Below are positions 21,140 to 31,308 of a DNA stretch of 64,000 nt, one piece after another. The position numbers and the translations under genes are program-made. The notes beneath the pieces were generated by a model, which did not search any database, was not told where the DNA came from, and saw nothing but the letters and a program-made list of their open reading frames with translations. Origin of the DNA: Chondrus crispus (lineage: Eukaryota; Rhodophyta; Florideophyceae; Gigartinales; Gigartinaceae); contig NW_005179102.1 in assembly GCF_000350225.1 (NCBI RefSeq), positions 103,541-167,540 of the forward strand, read 5' to 3'. The first letter of the stretch is position 1. The number at the start of each line of letters is the position of its first letter.

Positions 21140-22702
21140 ATGACATCATCCGCACCGTCGTCCAGTGACGTCATTAGGATTATCATCTCCACGGATAACC
21201 ACTTGGGCTACCTGGAAGAGGATCCTGTTCGCGGCGATGACTCCTTTCGCAGTTTTGAAGAAGTCCTGCAACTGGCCACTGCCAACAAAGTCGACATGCT
21301 CTTACTCGGCGGGGATCTATAGCACGACAACAGCCCCTCTCGCAGTACCATGTTGAAAACAATTCTTCTTCTTCGCCAGCACTGTCTGTCTTCCGACGGT
21401 GAAATCCTTCTCGAAGTGCGCTCCAACCCTGTTGCTCTCCCTGCCGCTGTCAATTCCATGGATCCCTGTGTTGCTGTTTCCCTGCCAGTATTTGTCATTC
21501 ATGGAGGGCATGACCAACCCACAGTCGAAACAGGAACAGGCCGTGCACGTGCAGCCCCTACTTCCCCTCTTCATCTTCTCGCACAGGTTGGACTTGTGAC
21601 ATATTTCGGTCAATCGCCGTGCTCCACAAGCATTGAGGTTGCCCCGATCCTCTTGCAGAAAGGACAAACAAGGTTGGCGCTGTACGACTTGGGAAATGTA
21701 CGTGATGAAGTACTGCGTGAGAAGGGGGTGAAATGGCTTGGTCCACAACTGCAGCAACAGCGCCATTTGCATTTGCATTTGGATGTGGAGGGATGCCATA
21801 AAGACGTTGATGAACTCAACGACCGTGTACCCTGGTTTAATGTGTTTGTGCTTCACCAGAACTGCGCTACCGGCAGATCGTCGACGAGGGGCATTCCAGA
21901 CACCCTATTGCCAGCCTGGCTTAATTACGTAGTCTTGGGGCACGAACACGAGAGCAAGCCTGACGTCAGGCGATCGAAACCAGTAATCGTGCAACCAGGC
22001 TCCACAGTTGCCACTTCACTGTCCGCGAGAGAGGCCAAGCAGAAGCATGCAATTTTACTCGAGATACACAAAGAACAACTCGTCAAGCATGTCCCCATCC
22101 CACTGTACACAGTGCGAAATCTCCACGTTGAAGATATTATTCTTTCGGCACAGTCAGGGTTGTCCCAGACAGATCCGGAGGGGCTGAACAAATTTTTGGA
22201 GGATACTGTCAACGACATCATCGAGAGACAGCAGGCTTTCTTTGATCGGGTCGTAGCGATCTTTCGAGGTCGTCGTGGCGCTCCCAAAGACGTGGTGGTC
22301 CATGGAGTGCGGTATCCCCCACGTTCTTTCTATACTGAAAAACTTTGCTCCATAGTCCGGCAACCACTCATCATACTGCGAGTAGAAACAACCGGCAAAT
22401 GGCAACTGCCCAATCCCACAACATTTGGTCAGACTTACATTGGTCGAGTAGCATCACCGGGAGATATGCTACAGTGTTACAGAAGCGAGAAGGAGAAGAA
22501 ACTGAGAAGACAAAATGCAAAGGCCCCATTCCAGAGGAAGGCATCTGCGATGGCGAGCCAAGACGAGGAGGGCCTTCCTCGCAGTCGTCGCCGCGGCGCA
22601 GAAATTGTCATCGTGATAAGTGATGAAGAGGAAAACACGCCCTCTTCCGTGGGCGTGAGCGAAGCTTTCCGTAGAAAGCCTTCGCCTGGAACAGCTGAAT
22701 GA
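21140..22702 (+). pseudogene. MRE11: MRE11-like DNA repair nuclease with internal stop
   Basis: The first frame (21140-21322) reads as the MRE11 N-terminus: [20 protein letters not shown] and LLLGGDL. An in-frame TAG at 21320-21322 then interrupts the GGDLFH block, and the same frame continues as HDNSPSRSTM to 22702. Later motifs include FVIHGGHD (where MRE11 has GNHD), VLHQN, GHEHE, QPGSTVATSL and RVASPGDMLQ, then a basic/acidic tail. MRE11 is the Mn-dependent nuclease of the MRE11-RAD50-NBS1 double-strand-break complex. The stop plus loss of the invariant Asn of motif III argue for a dead or neofunctionalised copy. The stop occurs in continuous homology and does not look like an intron. Confidence 0.85.
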
Positions 22703-23148
22703 CAACCAGATCGAGATTATCAAGCGACCCATCAAGCGATTGCTCTTCGCGCGTTTGCCCGCCTTTTTTTGCTCGTGGAGACGACGACGACGCCGCTGCA
22801 GCACTTTCATATCTGTCTGTCTCACTCAGTTTTCAGTCAATTTTTTACGCTGTCTTGCAGAACCGAGTTCTGAAAAGGACGAGGGAGGCGAAGGCGCACA
22901 CGTTGTGGGAAATTCCCATGTCCAGTAGGACGAAAACAGCGGAGCAGAATGCGTAGCAAGTCATTTGAGAAACTGTTCTACACTACTGTACGAAACTGAG
23001 GACAACATATGTGTTGCGTGTCATGAACGGCATTGTATTGTACACGATGCCAATCACAGGCTTGCGGTATTTCGGGTACTGTTCCCGGATGTCTATATAA
23101 CAAGCGAAGCCAAAGCCCTAGTAGACCTAAAACCTTACGACGATTACT
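22703..23148 (+). other. Intergenic between MRE11-like gene and recombinase gene
   Basis: TTTTTTACGCTGTCTTGCAG at 22841-22860 looks like a splice acceptor, and a short open frame (PSSEKDEGGEGAHVVG) follows it. A 3' exon of the MRE11-like gene is possible but I see no matching donor. Nothing else is supported. Confidence 0.3.
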
Positions 23149-25257
23149 TTATTTCCAGCTCACCATCCAACCTACCTCGTTGTCCGCGCTGGCGAGCTGC
23201 ACACACCGTTCGTGTGCAGTTTTTTTTTGGGGAATGCTACGCAAAAAAACCGGAGATGTCATGGTCATCTCCCCTTTCGCGTGATCCTCCACGTCGGCAG
23301 CACCAGTGGCTACGGCAAGTGCGCGGACTAGACTCCTTGCCGTTTCCACGTAATCGGTATGGTCAATACCGACGTAAGTCGATCGCAACTGTTCGGCGCT
23401 GGTGTTCATTTGCTGCGCCATAATGTCGAGGAAAGCAGCTTCGGTGAGAGTTGGAAAGATTTTCTTTTCGCGAAACGACTTCATCATCATGGTGCCATAG
23501 CTACTTCGCAGGGTCATAACAGTGCAATCCACCAACGTAGGCTCAGAGACACTCAAAAACCGCTTGAATGTCTTGGTAATTTGGGGAGAACGCAACTCGA
23601 CACCACTCTCCGAATGGACAATGAGGGGTTTGTTCGACATGTCGCTCTCGTCAAGGCGTGCGGCCTTCAAAATTTGAGGACGGACAACAGCACAGTGAAA
23701 CTTAATATACGGCAATATGTACCCAGGAAAAAGAACACAGGGCATCGCCAGGCTGCGGCGAGTCTTCTCCCGCACAGTGCGCAATTCCAGAAACCCTTTA
23801 ACTCTCGCCATCTCCGACATGTCAACCAGGTCGCTGTCTGAGGGAACCTGCAGTTGGGTATATACTTGCGGACGCTGTCCACCGCCGGTCAGTACCAAAA
23901 CGTTGATAATGTTAATGCACCATTTGTTTTTGAGGCGGTCATCTGCAAACATTGTCTCTGTGGCGGAATCCTCACCTACATCCGCCCGGAAATCGTCGAA
24001 TGACGTCATGATATCGTCCAGGGACTTTCGAATTCTTTGCTTACATCTCCGAAAGTCGTCGGGCAAAAATAAAGCGGCGCGCTCTACTCTGTCATCAATC
24101 ACTTGGCGATCTGTCGTCCTTTGGCGTCCCAATGCCTTTTGCACGTTGTATATCGCGCGGAGATGTATCCGCGAACGTTCAGCATCAGCTCCCAAGATTG
24201 CGTCCCTTCCCTCAAAGTAAATTTTTGCGTGCTCCGCCACTTTCTTCAGGCAGAAAACTTTCGTCATGACAGTTGTACATACAGTACGAATGCGGTAGTG
24301 CGAAACTAGTAGTTCTACTGTGCTCCGGTCGCAAATAGTCGTGAAGAGCACGCCGGACTCCCACATCGATTCAAACTCAACCTTTTGACACATGACGGAC
24401 AAGCGCAGCAACTGCCCTGCCGCCATGCACACTTGCTTCCAGGAACCATTCTTACCGCCTCCTGCAATTTTTGGCTCATACTCCAAATGGAACATTTCAG
24501 TGAGGTCGTCATTATTTTTTTCAGAGACTGGCACTGATTTGTAGGCGGGACGGCCTTGTCCAACTACTGTCTGTGTCTGGAGGGTGGCTTCCTGCGATGA
24601 GAAGAAATTCGGATCACACCGTACCAGGCTGTGGAGAGTGCAAGCCCAGGCATCTTCAGTTGACAAATCTAAAGCTCCAATTGTTCCTGACATGGGTGCG
24701 CCCTTTCTACGGCGATTGCGGCCTCCACTGACACCGACGGATCGCATTTGAGGACGCACGCGCGAGACTCTTGCGGCCAAGACATCTGAATGTTGCTTCT
24801 GAACCGCCTCTATGTCAATTCGTGCCGTTTTGAACCGGGGGGCCTTTCTGCGTGTTGTCATCGTCATTTTCGGAACACACGGGGCTGTCGTCCGCAAATA
24901 AGGGAGGGGGGGAATGGTGGCTGCACTGTGACGCAGGGCTTCTGGCTGGAGAGGTGTGACTGGAGAACACAGGTCCGGTTGACAGGAGCTCTGTGCGTGG
25001 GGTGTAACGTCCTCTGCCGTGCGTTCCACACGGTTTTTGTTTGTGGCTTTTTTTGCCTTTTTGTTTTTTTTGCGAAGCTTTTTCCCTTCGGATGTGAGCT
25101 GGGCACTTTCCGATCCATTCGCAGCCTCTCTTTTGCGACCCATGTTCAAGTAATGTGCGGGATGATGGGAAAAAAGTTGGTGTGGAGACGGGCCGGAAAG
25201 TGGATCAGGGGGTGTGAGGGGGGGTGGTGGTGGTGGTGGAACGGCGTTAAAGTACAA
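23149..25257 (-). CDS. Tyrosine-recombinase-like protein (Crypton-like), intact
   Basis: The frame has 702 codons; I prefer the ATG at 25143 (residue 39, MGRKREAAN), because the first 38 residues are a poly-Pro run. After a lysine-rich nuclear-localisation-like stretch (about residues 59-75), the C-terminal half fits a tyrosine recombinase: R462 in GGGQRPQVY (box I), R584 in TVMTLRSSYGTMMM (box II) and Y628 in STYVGID, preceded by MNTSAEQL where XerC-type enzymes have the LGH...TT helix. The first residue of box II is Met (M581) where His or Lys is usual, and the pseudogene at 12558-13620 has Met there too, so this is a family trait. Such an enzyme would cut and join DNA through a 3'-phosphotyrosine. 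A Crypton-type DNA transposon is the best fit. No element ends were found. Confidence 0.7.
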   Translation of the reverse strand: MYFNAVPPPPPPPLTPPDPLSGPSPHQLFSHHPAHYLNMGRKREAANGSESAQLTSEGKKLRKKNKKAKKATNKNRVERTAEDVTPHAQSSCQPDLCSPVTPLQPEALRHSAATIPPLPYLRTTAPCVPKMTMTTRRKAPRFKTARIDIEAVQKQHSDVLAARVSRVRPQMRSVGVSGGRNRRRKGAPMSGTIGALDLSTEDAWACTLHSLVRCDPNFFSSQEATLQTQTVVGQGRPAYKSVPVSEKNNDDLTEMFHLEYEPKIAGGGKNGSWKQVCMAAGQLLRLSVMCQKVEFESMWESGVLFTTICDRSTVELLVSHYRIRTVCTTVMTKVFCLKKVAEHAKIYFEGRDAILGADAERSRIHLRAIYNVQKALGRQRTTDRQVIDDRVERAALFLPDDFRRCKQRIRKSLDDIMTSFDDFRADVGEDSATETMFADDRLKNKWCINIINVLVLTGGGQRPQVYTQLQVPSDSDLVDMSEMARVKGFLELRTVREKTRRSLAMPCVLFPGYILPYIKFHCAVVRPQILKAARLDESDMSNKPLIVHSESGVELRSPQITKTFKRFLSVSEPTLVDCTVMTLRSSYGTMMMKSFREKKIFPTLTEAAFLDIMAQQMNTSAEQLRSTYVGIDHTDYVETARSLVRALAVATGAADVEDHAKGEMTMTSPVFLRSIPQKKTAHERCVQLASADNEVGWMVSWK

Positions 25258-25694
25258 AGGATAAGGAGCTGCAAGTGGTAGGGCATATAGAGTACAGCGG
25301 GATTAATGCAGTGAAAGGCCGCAGAGCTGGTCGGGGTGGCCAGGGAAAAGGGCGGGCATTTTTGAAAGCAGTGGGATTGTGCACCCACAGCAGTCTCAGA
25401 AGTCACCCAGCCACCGTCATGCTACAGATACACTACTTGTAGTGAGAAAATAAAGCAGCACGCGACTTGTTGCCGCGATGGAGCCAGCAGATGCCACTCT
25501 TGTAAACTTTGATCGCTCATCGTCGTGGCCGCACGAGCTGGCCACCGTAACATTAGTACGTGATCCGTATGATCTGTCTCTACCCGACGGTACACTACTC
25601 CCATTCCCAGCCGTGTAGCGGCACCAGATCATCAGAAACCGTATTCCATTAACCGTTACACACAGAGAAAATGCGATACTGTGTGGCGATGGGT

Positions 25695-26087
25695 GAACAA
25701 ATTTCACCCATCGCTTATGATCAAGCATCGCTTGAGTACTGTAAAGGGGACAACGACAAAACATTATTATGAAGAAGGTACTCTTTCGCGGAGGGGGGGT
25801 AGTTTTCCGTCAAATCGGATGGGTTGAGGTCGGATGAGGTCGAGCAGACAGGAAATGACTGGCGAGTAGCGCGATTGAGGATAGAGCTGGCGCCGCGAAA
25901 GGAGTGCGAGCAGATACAGGGTACGTGTATTTACTCGTGGTCTAACGAGAACAAATGTCACCCATCGTTTATGATCAAGCAACTTGCTGGATCATAAACG
26001 ACGAGTGAATGATTGAACGCTTGACTAAAGGGGACAACGACGAAACAATATCATAGAGAAGGCACTCCTTCGCAGAGGGGGGGAGGG
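25695..26087 (+). repeat. Direct repeat pair, about 105 and 140 bp
   Basis: 25695-25798 and 25948-26087 share GAACAAATnTCACCCATCG, TTATGATCAAGCA, AAAGGGGACAACGAC and a GCAGAGGGGGG-type G-run end. The second copy has an extra segment (GGATCATAAACGACGAG) that makes an inverted repeat with TCGTTTATGATC in the same copy. The pair lies in the gap between the recombinase gene and the EST1-like gene; no other gene is supported in 25258-26361. Confidence 0.7.
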
Positions 26088-26361
26088 GGCTTTACCCGTA
26101 TGCAAAGAGCGCACTCTCAGACAACGTAGAGGGATGTCAGCGCAAGGGACGTTCTTTGGCGTTCGCACTGGCGTTTACGACTGTGAATGGGCACTGCAAT
26201 GAAAAGAGCGTGAAGAAAAGGAGTGGAAACCCTGCACGACCTGCATTGTCATAAGACTGTACTTGAATTAAAAAACCTCACACCGAATGCTGTATGAACG
26301 AAAATAGTCACTTACAGTAAACGCACAGTGTATCACCCCTCCATCTCCGTCTCCTGCATCA

Positions 26362-28582
26362 TTGGGACGCCACGTCTTCACCCAACGCGCCGCCACTCCA
26401 GCATTCCCATGGGTTGAATCCCTACCGGCGCGATTGCCGATCCTCCCCGCACCAAAAAAACCCTCTATCCCTGACATGGAAGCTGCACCAAAAAAACCCT
26501 CTATCCCTGACATAGAAGCTGCTGTCTCCCACCGACGTGCGAGTCGCGGCAGGCTTCCCACAACCCCGTGCGGCGCCATCGCCGGCTCCACCTCCTTCTC
26601 CGCTCGCAACGCAGAAGCCGACTGGAAGGCGTTTCGCCCTCTGCAATCTATATACCTAGACTCCGAGCTCCCCGTTATACGTCTCGCTGTCGCCGGCCAC
26701 CCGATCTCCGACTACTTTCAGCGCTGCAAAACGGCGCGTCAGGCCCGGTCTCGTGACCTCGCCTACGAGATCGAGCAGATGTTCCCCCTCGCCGCTGCGA
26801 GGCACGTCACTCGTCTACGCCAGGTGCTCAACAAACGCTCTGTGCCTCATGAGCATACCGCTTGGGTAAAGAAGGCTATCATTACCATGCTGAAAGCACC
26901 CATAGCCGCGTTTCTCGAAATTGCGGATATGCTCGCGGAAAACGCGATGCAGAGTGTTGGCAAGCGCAATCATCATCAAAGGATACGTGTCGCCCTGAAT
27001 CGTATGCTCATGTATCTGTCAGACTGCTGGCGGTATACGATGGATCATGACACCGCGAAAAATGCCGCCCAGATGCTCCAGGTTTTCAGCCCAAGTGATC
27101 CTGAGGCTCATTTCAGATTAGCTATGAATCTTGCCATGTTGTGCAACGGAAATCAAGCTATTCGCCCTTTCTTTCATTACTGTGTCTTTCTTGCTAACAG
27201 AAAAGTATGCGTCATGCATAAAGAAGCTACTGTGGTGAACAAGTTTGCGCAGGGGCTCTCGTGTCATTACTTGGTTGAAACTCCCGACCGACGCCGCCCT
27301 GTGCTAGAGCTAGAAAAGCAACGCTTCGTTGCTCTCCTCATCAAAGCCTTGTGGACTCTTCTCGGAAACGATTTAAAAATGGGGACAGACTCTGTGCGAC
27401 GAATGCTCCTTTGGGAATCCGCTGAATCCTTCATGCAGCAGAAGCGGAGTGTATCCGCCGAGGAAATGAGGAACGTCGTCGGTGCTATTATGTTTGTGCA
27501 CCCCAGATGCAGCGCAAAGGGCAGTGCCGGAGGAAAACTGCTTCCGCAATGGGATCTCGCAGACTTTCTTGTCGGCCGCTTCCTTCACATCGCATGCGTG
27601 AAATACTCACAGACACTGCATGCGGTGTACACTGCGATGCAGAAGCGCAAGAAGAATCGTCGAAGAACTATGCAAAAAACGGCGCCTAGGAAACTCAAAT
27701 ATTGCGGACCGTGACAAGGATGTGGCCCTGGGGTATGAAATGTTCACAGAACACGTGAACATTGATGCAACTGCACCCTCCCTCGGAGCCATCAGCGTTT
27801 TAGTGCAGTACTGGTCTAACTCGCGTGCTGCTCCCTCTCCTGCATTAAAAATGAAGCCTCCAGATCGAACGCTTAAGGCCCTGCAAGATGTGAGCGTAGC
27901 ATTTGAGAATATCGAAAAGCTGACGTGCACCGGCCCTCTCGCCAACCACATTGAGAATAAAATCCGCGGTGGGCATGGGGGACGCATCCCTGCTATGCCC
28001 GAAGACTTGACGTTCTGCCATTTTCTACCGTGTCAGGATCAGGACATGTTCCACCAAACAGCGTGTCATGAGGTACCTCTGGCATCCATTCTTGAAAAGA
28101 CGGAAGAAGGGATCATCATGCCAGCTGTCAAGTCGATGTGTGATCAATCGAATGAATCACTCGTAGCCATGACTGCGCAGCTGCATTTAGAGGAATTTAG
28201 TCTTCTTGCAGCGAAGGAAGTCATGAGTCCAGACAGTGCTGTACGGCTCGAACGTCCTGCCGCATGCCACTTGGTGTGTATGACGATCCGAAAATGTCGG
28301 ATTCAGATGCTCGTCAAGGCCTTGAAGAAGAAGAAGAAGAAGGAGGCAGGGGGCCGGCATATTCGGAGACTATCAGAGGAATCGAGTTGTGAGCAGGCCG
28401 AAGAGGAAGCCGGCGGCACTGCCCAAGAAGGCGAACCGCATCCATCACTGGGACCGCCGAGAGCATCCATTGCTGAGCTAGAAGATGACATTCACGAAAC
28501 GATTACCCCGGGCGGACTCGGTGCGCAGGTGAGGAAAAGGCAGCGCATTTCGGGTACTTCCACGGCATCTCTCGTGCCGTGA
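26362..28582 (+). pseudogene. EST1/SMG7-like protein, two overlapping frames
   Basis: Frame one (26362-27714, 450 codons) has a helical region LNRMLMYLSDCWRY, then AAQMLQVFSPSDPEAHFRLAMNLAML and a basic tail. Its spacing resembles the 14-3-3-like TPR domain of EST1/SMG5-7 proteins (LIYLGDLARY, then the A..L.P..G..+NQLA helix pair). Frame two (27620-28582, 320 codons) carries on with natural composition (GNSNIADRDKDVALGYEM), so one gene probably changes frame near 27600-27650, by indel or by an intron that I cannot place. An in-frame 36-bp tandem duplication lies near 26450-26520 (KKPSIPD twice). The C-terminus is Lys-rich, then acidic. EST1/SMG7 proteins act in nonsense-mediated decay or telomerase recruitment. 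The family call is tentative. Confidence 0.45.
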
Positions 28583-28609
28583 CCTATGCCCGCTTCCCTG
28601 ACAAATCGG

Positions 28610-28770
28610 AGCAGTGCGCAGCATTTCTTGGGAGACGCTACAGTACTTTATAATTAAAATTGGAAGCTACAGCTCGCATTTAGAAATAAATACTGTAGTG
28701 TCCATTAGGTCCAGCTGTGCACTGCGGTCAACTGGAATTAGGAAAGAGACAACAAATGCAACGCATGCTG
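28610..28770 (+). repeat. Single copy of the TTGGGAGACG repeat
   Basis: The order TTGGGAGACGCTAC, TAATTAAAATTGGA, GCTACAG, GTCCATTA, GCACTGCGGTCAACTGGAA matches the tandem repeats at 49150-49790. It is non-coding, and nothing else is supported between 28583 and 28890. Confidence 0.75.
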
Positions 28771-28889
28771 GGTCGCGATCCGTAACTGATGAAATACTAC
28801 TACTACACATTGCATCGCTTTGGCGGAGGTAAAGAGGCTTTTCAAATTAGGGATTAGGGGTTATCACCGTATATAATATATGTATTCAA

Positions 28890-29115
28890 CCATTGGTAGA
28901 TTGGTAGATTGGTACGTTGGTAGTTTAGTCTATTGGACCATTGGTGCATTGGTGCATTGGTAGTTTAGTATATTGGACCATTGGTAGTTTAGTGCATTGG
29001 TGCATTGGTAGTTTAATATATTGGGACATTGGTAGTTTAGTGCATTGGTGCATTGGTACATTGGTAGTTTATTACATTGGTACATTGGTACATTGGTACA
29101 TTGGAAGATTGGGTT
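28890..29115 (+). repeat. Minisatellite on CATTGGT
   Basis: 10-bp words such as CATTGGTGCA, CATTGGTAGT and TTAGTATATTGGAC are arrayed tandemly, with a 40-50-bp higher order (GTGCATTGGTGCATTGGTAG). The 60-residue peptides read here on both strands are artefacts. Confidence 0.9.
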
Positions 29116-29300
29116 TATCATTTGAATGGGTTTATCATTTGAATGGGTTTAGCATTTGAATGGGTTTAGGATTGGATTGGGTTTAGGATTGGATTGGGTT
29201 TAGGATTGGATTGGGTTTACGTTTGGAGTGGGGTTTACGTTTGGGTTGGGTTTAGCTGTGCCCTGGGTTTAGTTTATGATTGGGTTTCGCTATTGATTGG
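29110..29300 (+). repeat. Minisatellite on TGGGTTTA
   Basis: TTTGAATGGGTTTATCA, then GGATTGGATTGGGTTTA and GTTTGGGTTGGGTTTA repeat in tandem. These are G/T-biased words like those of the TTAGG-like tracts. 29300-29690 shows nothing further that I can name. Confidence 0.85.
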
Positions 29301-29727
29301 GTTATAATCATTCTGGGTTTCGGCAACGGTGGGTTTTACATACTGGGATTACGTACCGTCTCACTGTCACCCTGTCACTGTGTCACTCTACACCCCATTG
29401 AATTTGGATTTACGCAGCATAATGTCGAAATCGGGGAAAAATTAATATTACCGAGGTTTCTGCGAAAAGTGTTTAATTAATTATTTATTTAATTCTGTTA
29501 ATGTTTTCAAATACTTGTGATTTAATTTATGACCCTCCCCGACTGGCTCCGGTGTGACCGTGATCTGATTCTCGCCGCCGCCGCATGCCGCCCAGAATTG
29601 AAATTTCTCACCACCACTCTCCCACCCTAGGGGATTATGTTTAGTTCTGGCGTCAGTTCCCGCGGGACGATACGCTTTTGGCACATGTCAGGATCGATAC
29701 GTAATGACAAAAAACGTATCGTCCAGG

Positions 29728-30125
29728 CCTGATTCGACGTATGTGCGATTTTGGTACTGTCTACGGTATTGGCCCAAAACGTATCGTGCCGGGCGGTTTT
29801 AACGGCGACAGTTTTCTGGTGGGACAATACGTTTTAGGCCGATTTACACGGCGGCACCACCATACGCGCTGTATTTGCAACATTGCTGTTGGCAATTTCT
29901 GACTAAAAGTTTACCGACAGCGGCGCACAGCCAATAAAATGTCAGTGCGCAAAATCTAGTTTTAGCCGTGTGCAATAAGAGGCGCATGAGCAATATTATT
30001 AACTTCATATTTTATCACGTACCATGTCCCTCGTCTGCCAAGATTGTCAGATGCTCAAAACGTATCGTGCTGGGGGGGCAATTACAGCAGGCAGATTTAG
30101 TGGCAGGGCCTTATACTGCACTAAC
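29728..30125 (+). repeat. MITE-like dispersed repeat, copy B
   Basis: This is homologous to 17262-17655. In this copy the AACGTATCGT word occurs at about 29710, 29777 and 30058 and its reverse complement type (ACGATACG, ACAATACGTTTTA) at about 29667 and 29825, so the ends may carry inverted repeats. No coding capacity is evident. Some 70 bases with duplicated GAATTACACAATAAGGC follow. Confidence 0.8.
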
Positions 30126-30299
30126 AGTGTCCTAATGCGCATGTACGAATTACACAATAAGGCATAAGGTAATTAATTTAATTTATTTGAATTACACAAT
30201 AAGGCGGAGTAATTTATGTCCTGAACATCAAAGCTTTCTAAGTTATTTACTGCGCGAAATTGAAAAGCGCCGTATGCAGGTTTCGATGATCGTTGCCTC

Positions 30300-30990
30300 A
30301 ACGACGCATTTTGGACGGATGTGTCAGAGATGCGTTGGGGAGGGATGCGCGCACGATGCGTTCTGGAGAGGTGCGTCTAGGATGCGAGCTGAGGGGGTGC
30401 GAGAATGATGCGTTGGAAGGGGTGCCAGAATGCTACGTTGGAGAGGGGTGCGCTCGTGATGTGTTCTATAGGGGTGCGCTCATCATTCGTTTTAGAGAGA
30501 TGCCAGAATGATACGTTCGAGAGGGGTGCTGCCACGACGCGTTCTAAGGGGGTGCGAGATTGATGCGTTCGGGAGGGGTGCGCCCATGATGCGGTCTGGA
30601 GGGGCGCGAGAACAATGCATTTTGGAAGGGTGCGAGAATGATACGTTCGGGACGGGTGCGCCCACGATGCGTTCTGAAGGGGTGCCAGAATGATACGTTC
30701 GAGAGGGGTGCGCCCACGACGCGTTCTAGGGGGGTGCGAGATTGATGCGTTCGGGAGGGGTGCGCCCATGATGCGGTCTGGAGGGGCACGAGAACAATGC
30801 ATTTTGGAAGGGTGCGAGAATGATACGTTCGGGAGGGGTGCGCCCACGATGTGTTCTGAAGGGGTGCCAGAATGATACGTTCGAGAGGGGTGCGCCCATG
30901 ATGCGTTCTGGAGGGGCGCGAGAACGATGCGTTTTGGAAGGGTGCGAGAATGATACTTTGGAGAGGGCTACTCGCAAGACGCGTCTTGCA
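30300..30990 (+). repeat. Minisatellite with about 182-bp higher-order period
   Basis: Units of about 26-36 bases (GATGCGTTCTGGAGGGGTGC, GAGAATGATACGTTCG) are arrayed in tandem. Blocks starting near 30508 and 30690 repeat at about 182 bases as a higher-order unit. Both strands stay open because the unit lacks stops, which makes repetitive peptides with no supported role. Confidence 0.9.
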
Positions 30991-31308
30991 AGGGGCCTGA
31001 ACGGTGCGTTTGCATGTTTCTTTTCTATTTCAGCTACTTCGGTAGTAGATGGCCGTTACGAAAGCACAAGTGTAAATTTTGTGGGGTTGTTTGTGTAGTG
31101 GAGAAACAGCAGAACGGCACAATTGGTGAGCATAGCAGTTGGATATGGCGATAGCAGTTGGATATGGCGCGACGTAGAAGATGTATAAATGAATGATTCA
31201 ACAAAAACGGCGGGTAGTGATCGCACGGGCACATAGAAATGTGAGGATCGCTGTGACATGTGAATGGTTCCGTTTTCGAGAAGATTGAAGCTTTCTATCG
31301 TTGAGAGT

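Noticed and set aside
30377-30977. CRISPR-like or repeat-protein reading of the 30.3-31.0 kb array
   Set aside because: Units are variable throughout with no constant repeat and unique spacers, and peptides are open in several frames. It is a minisatellite.
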